Source: Lentinula raphanica (Eukaryota > Basidiomycota > Agaricomycetes > Agaricales > Omphalotaceae). From it: a stretch of DNA of 64,000 nt. Both the position numbers and the translations under genes were made by a program. The notes under the pieces were generated by a model. It was given only the letters and a program-made list of their open reading frames with translations, had not been told where the DNA came from and did not search any database. Location: positions 186,001-250,000 of the forward strand of contig JANVFP010000026.1 in NCBI GenBank assembly GCA_027919835.1, given 5' to 3'. This document shows positions 42,182-53,629 of this stretch, piece after piece; the stretch's first letter is position 1; the number at the start of each line of letters is the position of its first letter.

Positions 42182-42823
42182 TTAGCCCAGGTACTGTCCT
42201 GTAAGTAAACTGTGACAATCGAAGGCTTTTCCGTTCCATTTGGCATCATCATACTTTTCAGGAAAAGATTCTGCAAAAATCAGTTCTTGATATAAGTATT
42301 TGAAGGGAAGCGAGGGTTCGTTTGGATATGATGCCCTTTGCGCCTCTTCGGTCACTTTTGTTTCTACCGGTATGAATTTGACATGGCTCTCCTCCCCTGA
42401 CAGCCGTTCTATCATCTCCTTCAGAACCTCACTTTGGGACTTGCATGTGACTTGGAAACAAGAAAATTCCGCACCGCGCAGTAAAAATGCGTTCAGCCAT
42501 ATTGTCGAGGGATACTCGAGTGTTCCGAGCTCGATATTATCCTTATGCCAAGGGAGGTTTTCAGATTGATCAAAGATCCAATCATCGGTTTTGAATTCAA
42601 CACCTCCCCGAGTTTCAACAACCCTTTTAGGCGTGATGGTGACGACATGATGTGAGCTTCTGAACTGGTAGTTCCAAGTCAAAGGCCTAAGTTCTTTAGT
42701 CATGGTCGACAAGGAATTCCTGAACGCAAATATCGCGGTTGCGGGTGTGGTCGGCGTAGGAGCGGCCAACATCACAGAAGCGGTGGAAAGAAGGATAAGA
42801 ATAATCGAGTTGAATGTGATCAT
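42182..42823 (-). CDS. Small secreted protein, unknown function
   Basis: 213 aa from ATG 42823 (MITFNSIILILLSTASVMLA), whose first ~20 residues are a typical signal peptide with AAPTP as likely cleavage region. The mature part has two cysteines near CFQVTCKSQ and one near the C-terminus (FDCHSL). It contains WNYQFRSSHHVVTITPKRVVE. No domain recognised. The start was chosen because the upstream open frame lies in an intron-like leader and the signal peptide begins here. An effector-like secreted protein is possible but unproven. Confidence 0.6.
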   Translation of the reverse strand: MITFNSIILILLSTASVMLAAPTPTTPATAIFAFRNSLSTMTKELRPLTWNYQFRSSHHVVTITPKRVVETRGGVEFKTDDWIFDQSENLPWHKDNIELGTLEYPSTIWLNAFLLRGAEFSCFQVTCKSQSEVLKEMIERLSGEESHVKFIPVETKVTEEAQRASYPNEPSLPFKYLYQELIFAESFPEKYDDAKWNGKAFDCHSLLTGQYLG

Positions 42824-42834
42824 GACGGGAGGCT

Positions 42835-43395
42835 GTTCGAAGAATTGACAAGATAGTAGATGCGGGTTGTGGGTGGTAGTGGTCTGAAAGAGGAGTTTGT
42901 GAGTCCGTGTCACCTCATCAAGGCAGAGCACAGAGATACACACCAATGAGAACCTTGAGCAGGTGAGATACGCGAGAACGTAGGGATCGGAAGGAGTAGG
43001 CAACTGTGGACGGGTCAAAAATGAGAAACGTGAACGACGAGCAGCTGATTGTACTCACCGAAAAAGAGATGAGTTCGACCAGCGAATTGTTTTGTTCGAA
43101 AGTAAAATTTTGAGTACCAAGATTGGATAGTACCCAAAGAGTCGAAATCTTGGCGGTAGCGGTCTGACAGAAAGGTTCATGAGGGTTCATGTCATGTCAC
43201 TTCATCAATGCAAAGTGGAGGATACTCACCGATGAGAACCTTGTTGACGGCTAAGATTCGCGAGAACGCAGGAGAGACTTGACGGCTCTGGAAGAGTCAA
43301 AGTGAGAAACATGAAGGTTTATTGCTCAGCAGTGGAAAATACTTACCAATGAAAGATGAATTCGACCAGCGAATTCTTTTGTCGTTGGATATCAA
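42835..43395 (-). repeat. Tandemly duplicated leader exons upstream of the secreted-protein gene
   Basis: Two or more copies of a ~275-bp unit. On the minus strand, a segment ending GGTTCTCATTG|GTGTGT or GGTTCTCATCG|GTGAGT, then a pyrimidine tract with CAG, then ACC.CTACC.CC, and the word AATTCGCTGGTCGAA.TCATCT followed by GTGAGT or GTAAGT. Splice signals are kept in each copy, so these are probably duplicated 5' leader exons and introns, or a broken exon repeat. Coding use is uncertain. Confidence 0.55.
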
Positions 43396-43519
43396 GAGAT
43401 TTGGCTCTAAAAAAGCGCAGAGAAGTCTACAGAAGTGGGCGTCGAATGATGAGGTAGAATCCGGTTTACAGCAGCTCTTAAGCAAACGCGTACGTATATC
43501 AGAAACGTATATTGAAGAA

Positions 43520-44434
43520 AAGATACCGCTCCAAAAAAATATACCGCATCAGACGCATGGACTTATCACCTTATCTTGTCTATATGTATTGAACTCAACA
43601 GCTGCTGAAGGCGACAGGAGGAAACAGTTAGCGAGCTAAAAGACTCTAGCAACCCGAGGCGACCCACAAGGTTGACGGTCCTTGGCCTGATCCCCTTGGC
43701 CCAGTTTAGCCCAAGTCGCGCTTGATGCCAATCTAAGCGAGCAAAAGAATACAGATTACTCCCCACCACCATGCGTGCTCTGCACTGCTGAGCACAGCAA
43801 AAGAAAGGGCCTGGAACAGAATGGAAGGAGGTGGAAGGGTTAGCGTGTTGAAACTCTCATTGTCTCAAGGTAGTCTCAACTCTGGTAACTCGCAGACCTT
43901 GGCTGGATACCTCTTGATAGTCTTCACCCCGTTGAGTTTCGCGCTTGATGCAAATCCAAGCGAGCGGAAGAATACAGATATGCTCTGCACTGCTGAGCAC
44001 AGCGAAAGGAAGGGCGCGGAGCAGAGTGGAAGGGTTGACGAGTTGAAACAGCCTTAACAGCCTCGACTCTGGCAACTCGCGAGGGCTGAAACTTGAAAGA
44101 TGATGGAGCAGATTCAGATGGAAGGGTTGACGACTTGAAACACTCTCAGCTCTGGCAAATCGCGAGGGTTGATAGAGGTTTATGCTAATTCATGCCGATG
44201 CCCAATCAGCTAACCTCCCAAAGGCAGCCAACAATAGTAGCAAATATCTCTTGTCGATACCAATCTGCACTTGATGCAAATCTAGGCAACCAGAAAGATC
44301 TCAACTACTCCCCAGCGCCATGTGTGCACTGTAAGCACAGCAAAAGAATCATTATCTAGGGTTGATTGTGAGTTTAGGTTGGGAGTTGGGCTGTAGAGGA
44401 CGTACATATGAAGGAGATGAACGTCGTGGTTGCT
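43520..44434. repeat. Tandem repeat R1, copy 2
   Basis: Same family and orientation as 1-1290, from ACCGCATCAGACGCATGGAC to GGGCTGTAGAGGACGTACATATG. The hallmark block recurs at about 43718, 43941 and 44267 (three instead of five). It is interrupted at its right end by the LINE. Confidence 0.8.
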
Positions 44435-44451
44435 GAACAGTATACAAATAT

Positions 44452-46108
44452 GGTAACCAAAGCGGGAAGGATCGGCGGAGAACGACCCAACTCCAGGACA
44501 TAGCTAGACACACGGACCCAGACGACGAGCGAATACTCCCGTTCCTCACGCCACCTTGGCGGAAGACCCGCAAGAACTTCAGAAACCGCTTGGAGGTCAT
44601 ACCTCCACCGCCTAAAGACAAATCCAAGGACAAGAAAGAGAGGATGACCAAGCTAGTGGAGGAGCACAACGCAAAGCTAAGCAAACTCGAGTCCTCGCAT
44701 GAGAAATTGATAATATACACTGATGGATCACTCAAACCTATGCACAGAGTCAGGAGAGCAGGAGCAGGAATAGTCGCATACCACAACCGAAATGAGGCTT
44801 TCAACAGGAGTACTGTACCGTTTCGACCACTTGTTCACAGCATGTGACAGGTGACACCCCCTGTTCAGTATTTTGGGTGTTCATAATTTTGTATGACCTG
44901 TGACAACCCCAGGAAAGGTTGTTCACTGGGGGTTACACAGCTCATATTCAGTACCTCTAGCAAAAATAACATCATCTGCATTGTTTTATTGCATTGGCAA
45001 AGAAAATAGCTTTTCAGACACCCTTCCAACTGAGGAAATTTTGTTGGATTTTGGTTGTCACAGTGTTCACAGGCCTAGGTGACTGGTGACACCCCCTTGT
45101 GAACTGTTCATTTTGGGTCTGTGTGACCCGTGACTGAACATGTGGTCGAAACGGTACAGTATAGGACTCGGCATATACGCCGAAGCCTACGACGGAGAGG
45201 TGGTAGCACTTAGCTTCGCAGCAGGACTCGCCGCAACGTACTCAAAAGAAAACCCAGAGATCAAACACTGGCAATTCTTCACTGACAGTGCGTCAGCAGG
45301 TGAGTCGATCTTCGAAGTGGCACCCAAACCCGGACAAGCATATTGCTCGAACTTCCACAAAAAGGTAGTAGAGTTCCTAGCAGACCCTTCTCACACAGTC
45401 GAAATCGCATGGACACCTAGCCATGTAGGTATCAAAGGGAACGAAAGAGCTGATCAACTAGCCAAAAAAGGGGCGGAACGAGCGAATGAAACGATCTGGA
45501 AAAGGTCAAGATCGAACGCGTTACGCATGAACAAAACCAAGACAGAGATCGCATGGAAAAAGGAGTGGGACCGAAGGTCAGTAAATGGAAGATTTGCTAT
45601 AGCTAACAGGTTCCCCCCATCCCTAAAGCCCACCGAACGGTTCAAAACGTTGCAACGCGAGTTGTTCGGAAGAGTGACACAATGCAGAACAGGTCATGCA
45701 TTCTTAGGCGAGTATTACTCCAAATTCGTACCAAATGAGAACGTTGACTGCCCGTGCGGGGAAAGACTTCAGACAAGGGAACACATCCTAAGGGAGTGCC
45801 CCAAATACGACGATTTTAGACACATTCTACGGAAGGTATCCGAGGACATCAGCTTGGCTGACATCTTAGGAACCAACGAAGGGGTGGAAGCCCTCAGCGA
45901 ATTCCTGGAGATGACGGGAGCGTTCACCAAAACTGGACGCCATCGAAAACAGCAGGAACCCCCGGCCTACCAACCACGCGGAACATTCGAAGAAGTCAAC
46001 GACTGGCTGAACGAAGGTAACGAGACACAAGGAAACCTCGAAGCCGACTGGAGAGAAGAGGTAGTAGACGAAGAAGAAGACGAACCCACGGCCGATGAAC
46101 AACTCTAA
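44452..46108 (+). pseudogene. LINE ORF2 C-terminus: RNase H and CCHC-type motif
   Basis: The frame is open from the truncation point (LPFLTPPW) to 44810 and, after removal of the MITE (44813-45159) with one TA, continues in phase to 46108. RNase H: IYTDGS, GEVVALSF, FFTDSASAGES, and WTPSHVGIKGNERADQLAKK supply the D-E-D-D residues. Then DCPCGERLQTREHILRECPKY, the C-terminal Cys/His motif typical of these LINEs. The acidic tail is NEGNETQ..EEEDEP-like. Dead: no RT and MITE-disrupted. Confidence 0.92.
44813..45159. mobile_element. 347-bp TA-flanked MITE inside the LINE
   Basis: Terminal repeats CTGTACCGTTTCGACCAC and its exact inverse (18 bp), with TA at 44811-44812 and 45160-45161. Imperfect inverted similarity continues inward (TGTTCA, GTGACA.GTGACACCCCC). 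Excision with one TA restores the reading frame (NRS-IGLGIYAE). Tc1/mariner-type TA duplication; no transposase. Confidence 0.93.
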
Positions 46109-46611
46109 CCCTGCCATACATACGAAAATCCAACCAGCTTCAGACTAGAAAGTAGAAAGCTTCCACACGAAATCCCGGACGTTGGTGCGCTGAGCTCACA
46201 ACTCAGTTGCGTGGGATTTGGTGCACTCGGTGAGGGGGAACACCGAGGACACCGCCCAAGTTCAGCAAGAGCCTAATGGCCGCGGAGCGGTTACGCCCGT
46301 AATGGGAACTTGGTTTTGCCCTAGCGTCTACCCTCAGATACAGGGGACGGAGTGTGGAGGCGAAGTAGAACAATTCCTCCCTTTTTTCACAAGGCCACTA
46401 GGCCGAACACTACCCTTCGTACGGAACACGACCACATACATTACGCATTACCCAAAGCTTTACCTTACACATAGTCACTACAGAAGTACACAAAACCAGC
46501 AGGATGGAGCAGTAGATGCTCCCCGCGCCTTAGTACCTAGCCTTACTTACTAGCGGTTATCACAAGAATACAAAAAAAAAAAAAAAAAAAAAAAAAGAAC
46601 AGTATACAAAT

Positions 46612-47309
46612 GGCTTAGTAATTAGCCTGAGCGCTTTGCCAGCGCTAGTGACTGTGTACTCTGTTTCTCTCCTCTCCAGTGTCCACCGTTCAAAGTTCAT
46701 AATCATGTCGCGATGGAATCAGACTCAATAAGATGAGGTATATATTTAAGTACTCCTTGATAATCCGTGAATTCTTGCTCAACAATTCGTCTTTGAGCAG
46801 TAGGATAGCCAGATCTCTTTCAAGATAGAGATGGGTCAGTCTGGCAGGGCCCTCAAGCCTCCTCAAGCTCAAGGTTGATTAATGCACACTCTTAACCTAC
46901 ATGGTTCACCCTCCGTCAGAACAACGCACCTCCAGCTGAACACGATGCTTTCCGAACCCTTGCACTTTCCTTCCTCCTCGTCGGCGTATTCCAGTGAGAC
47001 TCATGGACCAAATTCAGGTTCAAAGTTTCTGTGAACTCGTTCGGTTCAACCAGGCGACTATCGCTGGGACATCGCGCGCACACGCTGGCCATTCTTGATA
47101 CTTGTTGGCGGACCGTCGCGGCACCGGTCCTTTCTTTCAAGTTCTATGATGCACACTGTAGCCGTTCAGGTGGTCCTCATGTCACAATGCCTTGCAAGTT
47201 CATCGCTCTATACTCGGAAGATTCGAGTATGTTATAAGAAATCCAACCACCCTTTCGTCTTCTCCTCCTAGTCCTCACGAGAATCTACCTTGAAAGAGAA
47301 AACAAAACA
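46612..47309. other. Intergenic region before the pectinesterase
   Basis: Contains no gene that I can support. Short open frames on both strands look random. The stretch just before 47310 is CT-rich and may be promoter and 5' UTR of the pectinesterase. Confidence 0.4.
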
Positions 47310-48632
47310 ATGCTCTCGCTAGCCCATCGCCTCCTCCTTCCGCTAGCACTTACATCTCTGTGGACTTATCCGTCTCTCGTCCAAGCAGCCAGCAGGACTT
47401 CTCCACCCGCGGGAGCAATTGTCGTCAGAGCCGGAACGACAACCGCAGGTGAATTTGCTACGATCACCGAAGCACTCGATGCTCTCCCCGATTCGACTTC
47501 TACTCAGTCCTTGTTCATCTATCCCGGGACTTATACCGAGCAAATCGATATCACTCGTGAGGGTCCTTTGACTGTACGGTTTTCCTTCTACAACCTAAAC
47601 AGGTTGAATGTTGAACGTCGAACGCTAACGACTGTGATTTTGATTTATGATGTTAGATATACGGATACACCACAGACACCACCACCTACCTCTCCAACAC
47701 CGTCATCATCTCTTTCAACTCTCCAGCCAACACCGCCGGATCCGACGACGCGTCTGGTACACTGCGGATTCACAAGGATGATTTCAGCATGTACAACGTC
47801 GATGTCAAGAACACGTTTGGACCTGGCGTCCAGGCTATCGCTCTCAGTCAGTACGGGAGCCAAGCGGGGTTCTATGCGTGTGGGTTTTATGGGTATCAGG
47901 ATACGTTGTATGCGAATGAGGGGACGCAGGTGTATTTGAAGGGGTATATCGAGGTGAGTTTGAGTGATTTGGTTAGGTGTCTACCATTATGAGCCCAATC
48001 TGATTAATGAACGATTTTACTATGTAGGGTGGTATTGACTTTATCTTTGGCCGCGAAGGTTCGGCGTACTTTGGTGGGAACACTATCGGCGTTTTGGCTG
48101 AGGGAGGGAGTATAACAGCCAGCGGACGCGAGACTGACGATAGTGGAAGCTGTGAGTAAATGATTACCATATGAAAGATACAACGGTATTCTCAGATGAT
48201 GTATAACATGTAGATGTCTTCCACCAAAACACCATCGTCTCAGGCTCCGGAGCTCCGTCTACCGTGGCCGGAACGTACTTTTTCGGTAGACCATGGTCGA
48301 ATTTCGCAAAGTACGTCCCCCTCCTCCAATCTCTACACTCTTCAAGTTTCAAGCCTTACTTAACTATTGTTCACACTAACAGAGTCATATTCGAATCCAC
48401 CACCCTCCTCATCGCGCCCAACCCAGCGCTCTGGTCCCTCTGGGACGGCGAAGCAGACAGCATCTCCAACGTCCTCAACGCAGACTACAACACCACCGGT
48501 CCCGGTGCGGCGAACCTCGAGCGAGCGAGTTGGGCGGTTGAGTTGACGAGTGCGGAGGCGGGGGAGTATGATATTGCGAGTGCGGTGGGGAGTGATTGGG
48601 AAGATTGGGTGGATACGAGTTATTTTGTTTGA
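47310..48632 (+). CDS. Secreted pectinesterase (CE8 family)
   Basis: De-esterifies methylated pectin outside the cell. Five exons: 47310-47573, 47657-47953, 48028-48151, 48214-48310 and 48383-48632, in phase, giving 343 aa. Signal peptide MLSLAHRLLLPLALTSLWTY..VQA. Family motifs in order: GTYTEQIDI; QAIALSQYGSQAGFYACGF; GYQDTLYAN and GGIDFIFG with the catalytic aspartates; YFFGRPWSNFAKVIF with the conserved Arg/Trp. The length is normal for a fungal single-domain enzyme. Introns are 60-83 bp with GTACGG, GTGAGT, GTGAGT and GTACGT donors. No defect seen. It suggests a plant-biomass or plant-associated lifestyle. Confidence 0.93.
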
Positions 48633-49552
48633 TTTCTTGACTTGAAGGAGGGGAGGCATTCACTAGGAAACGTTGTCCAGCAAGCATCCTCGTGACCTTT
48701 GTTATGATTTCCAAGCTGACAATCAGCTCAAAACCACTATTTGAGACCGTCGTCTATGCACGATGGTACAGATCATCTCAAGTCTGGAAAACACGAAACA
48801 AAATACCGACAATCCAATCAAACACTCCGAAAAAATCATCTTCAAGTTGCCTGACAAATTACTACGAATTTCAAGGTTTGACTGACAGATAGACTTACTA
48901 CGATATGATTAGTGCGGGTTAACTCTTCAAGCTTTCAATCACTGACATCAAAGAAAGACGGTGACAATGAGAAAAAACTAGCAAAGTTGAGCTATCATCT
49001 CAGTAAATCATCTAGTGCACGTTCAAGTCTGGGCTAGCCGTCAACTTCCCCAGGTGACTCAGAGCGTCCCGCTGCCAAATGTGAAGATCGGAAGGTGCAT
49101 TGAACTAATGCTAGATTATTTGGAATCAACGTCCAAGTAAAATAAGTACGGAGAAGAACAAGGAGTGTGTGGTATTAAAGTAGTAGAAATATATAATAAG
49201 AGATAAAATCAATAACCCCGTAAATTCATCATAAAACATCTGCGCTGCAGTAGCCAGCTAAATAGCTAGGGAAGAATAAGATACAAAGAGAAGGAAGAAG
49301 AAACCATATCGAGTGAGTACATGTGTTACAACAGAGGATGTTTGTGTGAATGAGGAAAGACGTGGACGTGATCAAGGTTCGTTATAAGCGCGAGGAATGG
49401 AAGCTGGAGGATGTTACAGTGTTTTTAAAATGCAAAAGAGCCTGTGGTTCGCCAATATAGCCAGCTCAGCGAGCGACCAATAATAGTTGTTTTCAGGAAG
49501 AAGGCCCGGCCTGAGTTTTGAATAGATATGTACACGCGAAGACACGCCGAGT
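48633..49552. other. Intergenic region, no gene seen
   Basis: AT-rich, with no coding pattern. It separates the pectinesterase 3' end from the 3' end of the minus-strand hypothetical gene. Confidence 0.4.
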
Positions 49553-50518
49553 TCAAGCAGCCTTCAAGCCCCTCAACCGATGCATAACCTCATCCATATC
49601 CTGCCGATTCCACTCCCCGCTCCAACCCGCCTGCTTCCGATACGTCCGCTTCGTCTCGCCCGAACGACGAGTGGGTTCAGAGGCAGTCGAGAGCGAGGAA
49701 GAAGTCGATCGGATGGTATCGGAGGAGGTACGACCGCTTGTGGGAGGAGGAACGACGAGTTGGACGTGTGCGAGGGTGTTTGTTTTTGTGTGACCGTGGC
49801 CGTGGCCGGGGCCTTTGCGCATCATACGTCGAGCGACGAAGGAGGACGAGGGAGCTCGAAGTGATGTGCTGCGAGGCATTGCAGAAGGACTTGGAGAATG
49901 TGGGACTGGGGATGACTGCGGATATATAGGTATGACAGTCTCCTGAGGTTTATGAGAGGCCTCTGATGAGAGATCCTTGACACTGACAGTAAACGTAGCA
50001 AGCGCAGCAGCGTCCACAGACGGACTACGAGACCGCGAGGCCGGATGTGAAAACACCAACTCTGGAGGAATATTCTCTCCAAGCGTCCGAGTGAGCTTCG
50101 CCATACGCTTCCGGCGAGTTTGTTGGAGATAGTTTTGATACTCGCTTTCCTCGCGACGGAGGCTGGGTGTTGAAGCCAGGTTGGTAGATATGGATGTAGG
50201 CGAGAGCGGTGTGGTGGGACTTAGAGGGGGTCTGGACGATGAGAGTGCAGCAGGACGAGATTGTAGTGAGAGTACGAGAGGGCGAGGAAGTGCTTTGGAT
50301 TTGGACCGAGGAGAGGAAGTGTGATGTAGGGAGATAGTCGGCGAGGATCTACTAGGAGCTGCCGAAGGACGCTGGTCGAGCACAGAAGAAGAAGAATCGA
50401 AAACTGGTGTTGTGCCCAACATCTCGCCAAGTTTTCGTGTAGATCGCATAAGACGCATTCGTTGAGAAGGCGTAAGGTGGTTGGAGGTAGAAGAAATTGT
50501 GCACGAGGATGTCGACAT
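49553..50518 (-). CDS. Ser-rich hypothetical protein with repeated R(K)LGE motif
   Basis: 321 aa in one exon from ATG 50518 (MSTSSCTISS); there is also an in-frame GTG at 50554. Very rich in Ser, Pro and Arg, probably disordered. Two related short motifs stand out: MRLMRSTRKLGEMLGTTPVF near residues 20-40 and RKRMAKLTRTLGENIPPELVF near residue 155. The C-terminus is WSGEWNRQDMDEVMHRLRGL. The repeated motif suggests a peptide-binding or docking role, but I recognise no family. Confidence 0.7.
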   Translation of the reverse strand: MSTSSCTISSTSNHLTPSQRMRLMRSTRKLGEMLGTTPVFDSSSSVLDQRPSAAPSRSSPTISLHHTSSPRSKSKALPRPLVLSLQSRPAALSSSRPPLSPTTPLSPTSISTNLASTPSLRREESEYQNYLQQTRRKRMAKLTRTLGENIPPELVFSHPASRSRSPSVDAAALATFTVSVKDLSSEASHKPQETVIPIYPQSSPVPHSPSPSAMPRSTSLRAPSSSFVARRMMRKGPGHGHGHTKTNTLAHVQLVVPPPTSGRTSSDTIRSTSSSLSTASEPTRRSGETKRTYRKQAGWSGEWNRQDMDEVMHRLRGLKAA

Positions 50519-50817
50519 CTCGGAGGATAGAAGGTATGAAGTTGAAGGTATCACAGGCCGTCAGGAATAGTAGAAAGAAGACGGGAGTGAAAGAACTGAG
50601 GACAAAGAGGAAAGGATTATATGAATCCTTGGATAACAATAAGAAAGGTGTTGAGTGTAGATTGAGGAGGATGAGAAAAGAACAAAGGGATGAAAGTCAT
50701 TGTTCAGTTTATAGGACGACAATGAAATGTAATTTACGTACATTACGGACGTAAATGGCTTCCCCGGATCAAATCTCCTGTCGTTTTGGAAACAGTCCTC
50801 GAGGCACAGTCGAGCAG

Positions 50818-51380
50818 GGGGCAACCGCTGGAGTTTAGCGCTGAAAGCAACTTCGGAATCATTTTGCTGAGCTAAAACTCCCAGGATCCCTTTTTAGGGC
50901 GAAGTGAGACCAAATGGCCGAGATGCCGCATCACCTTGTACTACATTGCTGCAACTTCGTGCTACTTGCATTCTCCCATGTAGTTATGTATTCTATGAGC
51001 CTCAAAACCTTTTATGCTGGTCTTTCAGTTGCGCAGTATTAGCTGGGTGCGATCAGCAGGCTGAATGGTCATTGTTCTGCAGAAAGTGAGTGAAATTTTT
51101 CTGGAGGTAGTTTCCAACCTGAATTGAGGTTGCACAGAGTGGACAAGAAACTTGATAATACTGCTTTTTGATGCTAGAATGAGCAGTAGGTCTCTAGTAC
51201 TTGTTATCTACAATCGATGTACGCCTACTGTAGCTCATCGCTGGTGTTCGGAATGCACTAGCCGGGAAGCGGCATCTCGGCCTCTGGGGCTCACTTCGTC
51301 CAAAAAAGGGATCCTGAGAGTTTTACCTCAGCAAAATGATTCGGAAGTCGTTTTCAGCGCTTAGCTGTAACGGTTGCCCC
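50818..51380. mobile_element. Fold-back element with 112-bp inverted arms
   Basis: 50818-50929 and 51269-51380 are imperfect inverted copies, both 112 bp, starting GGGGCAACCG and reaching GCCGAGATGCCGC. The 339-bp centre has no coding sign. No target duplication is clear. Confidence 0.8.
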
Positions 51381-52082
51381 TTGCAGTCGAGGCACCTCCC
51401 CGTCGTCGACGGTTTGGCGTAGCACACTGCACTGTGCAGTTGAAGCACCGAACGTCGTTTCGAGAGCAAAAACAGCACAAGATTCGTCTGTCAAATTTGA
51501 AGTGCGAATGCTCGTGAAAAATACCAAACGTTCACTCCGGCCTCTCTAAATTCTGACAACGTAGTCACTGTTGTTAACAACCGTTTATCATATTCATACA
51601 CGAAACAAAAAGCCTGCTCAACTGCGGAAAAAGAGGGAGCATCTGGGAGCATGTTCTGATCATTAGCAAAACATATGTTCTGTAATACGTATGATGTGCA
51701 GTATCCTCCTTTTTTGACAAGAAAGCAATCTTCTCTTCATGAATGACACCAAATGTAGAAGAACTTGAGCGGCCACAGCCGTATTGCGACATTTACAAAG
51801 TGAAAATACAATGACCAAAATCCGGAGCATCATGTACCCTCATGGACCCCATGTAGATTATTCAGGCTTTGAGATGTATTGTATGACTCGCCTGTGGAAA
51901 TAATGGAGATGACAGCCGTTACAAGTTGGTGGAGGTGATGATTCATGAAGAAACGGTGCGTGCACTGCGTCGGGAAATTGTCGGGAAACCAACCGGTCGT
52001 CGTCGGTGACACATCGGTATCCACGTGAAGCCGACTTCCAATTGAATGAGCAATCATTTTTTTTCTCTTCCTTCCGACATCG
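51381..52082. other. Intergenic region before the WD40 gene
   Basis: No gene supported. It begins next to the fold-back element and ends with CT-rich sequence likely to be the WD40 gene promoter. Confidence 0.4.
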
Positions 52083-53629
52083 ATGGCCGGTACCTCATCT
52101 CTCCTTCCCTCCCCGCGTCTACGCACCGCTTCCTCTCCTCTTCGGAGTACCACCATCGGCACACCATCCACCGGAGACGCATACGTCCTTCGCCTCACAA
52201 ACTCGAACGGAAACTATGCCGCGATGAGCACAAGATCAAACCAGCAGAATTCATACCCTATTTATCTCTACTCGAAACAAACTCTACAAACAATCCAGAC
52301 GTTCTCCGGACACGATGTATCCTCTACGTTTATGCGCGAAGTGGACTCCATAGCTGGATCAGGTCGGCCTGTCCTCGTCAGTTCAGGAAAAGATGGATCG
52401 GTGAAGGTATGGGACGAACGAAGCGGGAGCTTTGCGATTAAAAGTGGGTGGAGATGACCCCCCCTCCCCGGGTTTGGATCCTGGTTTGAGTTTTCGATTT
52501 GTTCAACACCTAGTGACCGACCTTGGGAAATCGCGTGCTTTACTATCATTCGATGTCTCTCTGGATGGAAATACGCTGGCTGCTGGTACAGAGTTACAAG
52601 GAGACGATGCGTCGGTACTATATTGGTCTGTCCATCTATCTATTTGAACTTCATCCTATCTTACTCACACCAACACCAGGGACCCTCGTCAACCGACCGC
52701 TCCACTGCGCACACACACCTCGACCCATTCCGACGATATCACTGCCGTGCATTTCTCTCCGAGCAAACCCGATGTACTGCTCACGGCCTCATCGGATGGT
52801 TTACTCTCCCTCTCCAATCCTAACGAGATAGACGAGGACGAGGCGGTGATGAACGTCGGCAACTGGGGGTGTAGTATAAGTCAGGCTGGGTGGTTACCTG
52901 ATGGATCACGGATATGGTGTGCGAGTGATATGGAGACGTTTAGTTCTTGGTCGGGAGAGGTGTGTACCTGTGTTTTGTTACGCCTTTTTTTTGAGTGTGC
53001 TGGTGTTCAATTGAATTCTTCGTAGCTCGACCTCATTCAAACGCACGACATCCGTGCCCCGTGCTTGCATAGTGGGCCAACAACATGGGTGACAGACTAT
53101 TTGATCACCGCCTCTCATTCTCCCTCTTCAAATGCCGGTGATCTCGATGTCTTCGTCGGATCCAATGAGTGAGTTCTCTTTCAGCCCACTGCTATTCATC
53201 AATCAATCATCTCTTTCTGCATATCTACAGAGGAGATATCGCGCTATTATCCAAGGATGATCTATTCTCTACCACTCACAACTCAGACGATTGGTCCTTA
53301 CACAAGGTCTGGTCCACTGCACACGAAGGAGTTGTCAGAAGTCTGCTGTGGGACGAACAAGTGAGTGGTTATTGCTTGCATTATCTACCTATGTCCTTAC
53401 TCAAATTCGTCAATCACGTATCCTCCCTATCAAACAGGATCAAGTACTCGTAACAGGCGGTGAAGATGGTAAAATCTGTGTCTGGCCCGGACTAGTGCCC
53501 GAAGATGACTCTTCCATGGATGTGGATTCCGGTCAGAACGCCAAGCGGAGTCGGTCGAGGGATGATATGGATTGGGATGAGGAAGAGAGCGAGGTGGATA
53601 AACAATCTGGGAAACGGGCTAGGAGATGA
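52083..53629 (+). CDS. WD40 repeat protein, WDR89-like
   Basis: Six exons: 52083-52443, 52514-52625, 52680-52959, 53026-53168, 53231-53360 and 53438-53629, in phase, 405 aa. WD-type repeats are visible: VLVSSGKDGSVKVWDERSG, SFDVSLDGNTLAAGTE, ITAVHFSPSKPDVLLTASSDGLLSL, RSLLWDEQ and VLVTGGEDGKICVWPG. The tail is acidic then basic (EEESEVDKQSGKRARR). Size, repeat order and the C-terminal GGEDG.ICVW fit the WDR89 family; its cellular role is poorly known. Introns are 55-80 bp. The second-exon junction uses donor GTGGGT. Confidence 0.85.

Larger units (their letters stand above)
44450..46596 (+). mobile_element. 5'-truncated LINE (Tad/I-like) with A25 tail
   Basis: Flanked by a perfect 15-bp target duplication, GAACAGTATACAAAT (44435-44449 and 46597-46611). 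The 3' end is a run of 25 A (46572-46596). Only the end of ORF2 remains (RNase H and cysteine motif) plus ~460 bp of 3' UTR. RT and endonuclease are missing because of 5' truncation. It is interrupted by a 347-bp MITE. Confidence 0.95.

Noticed and set aside
46690..47237. Open frames between LINE and pectinesterase
   Set aside because: No recognisable motif, no consistent frame or splice structure.
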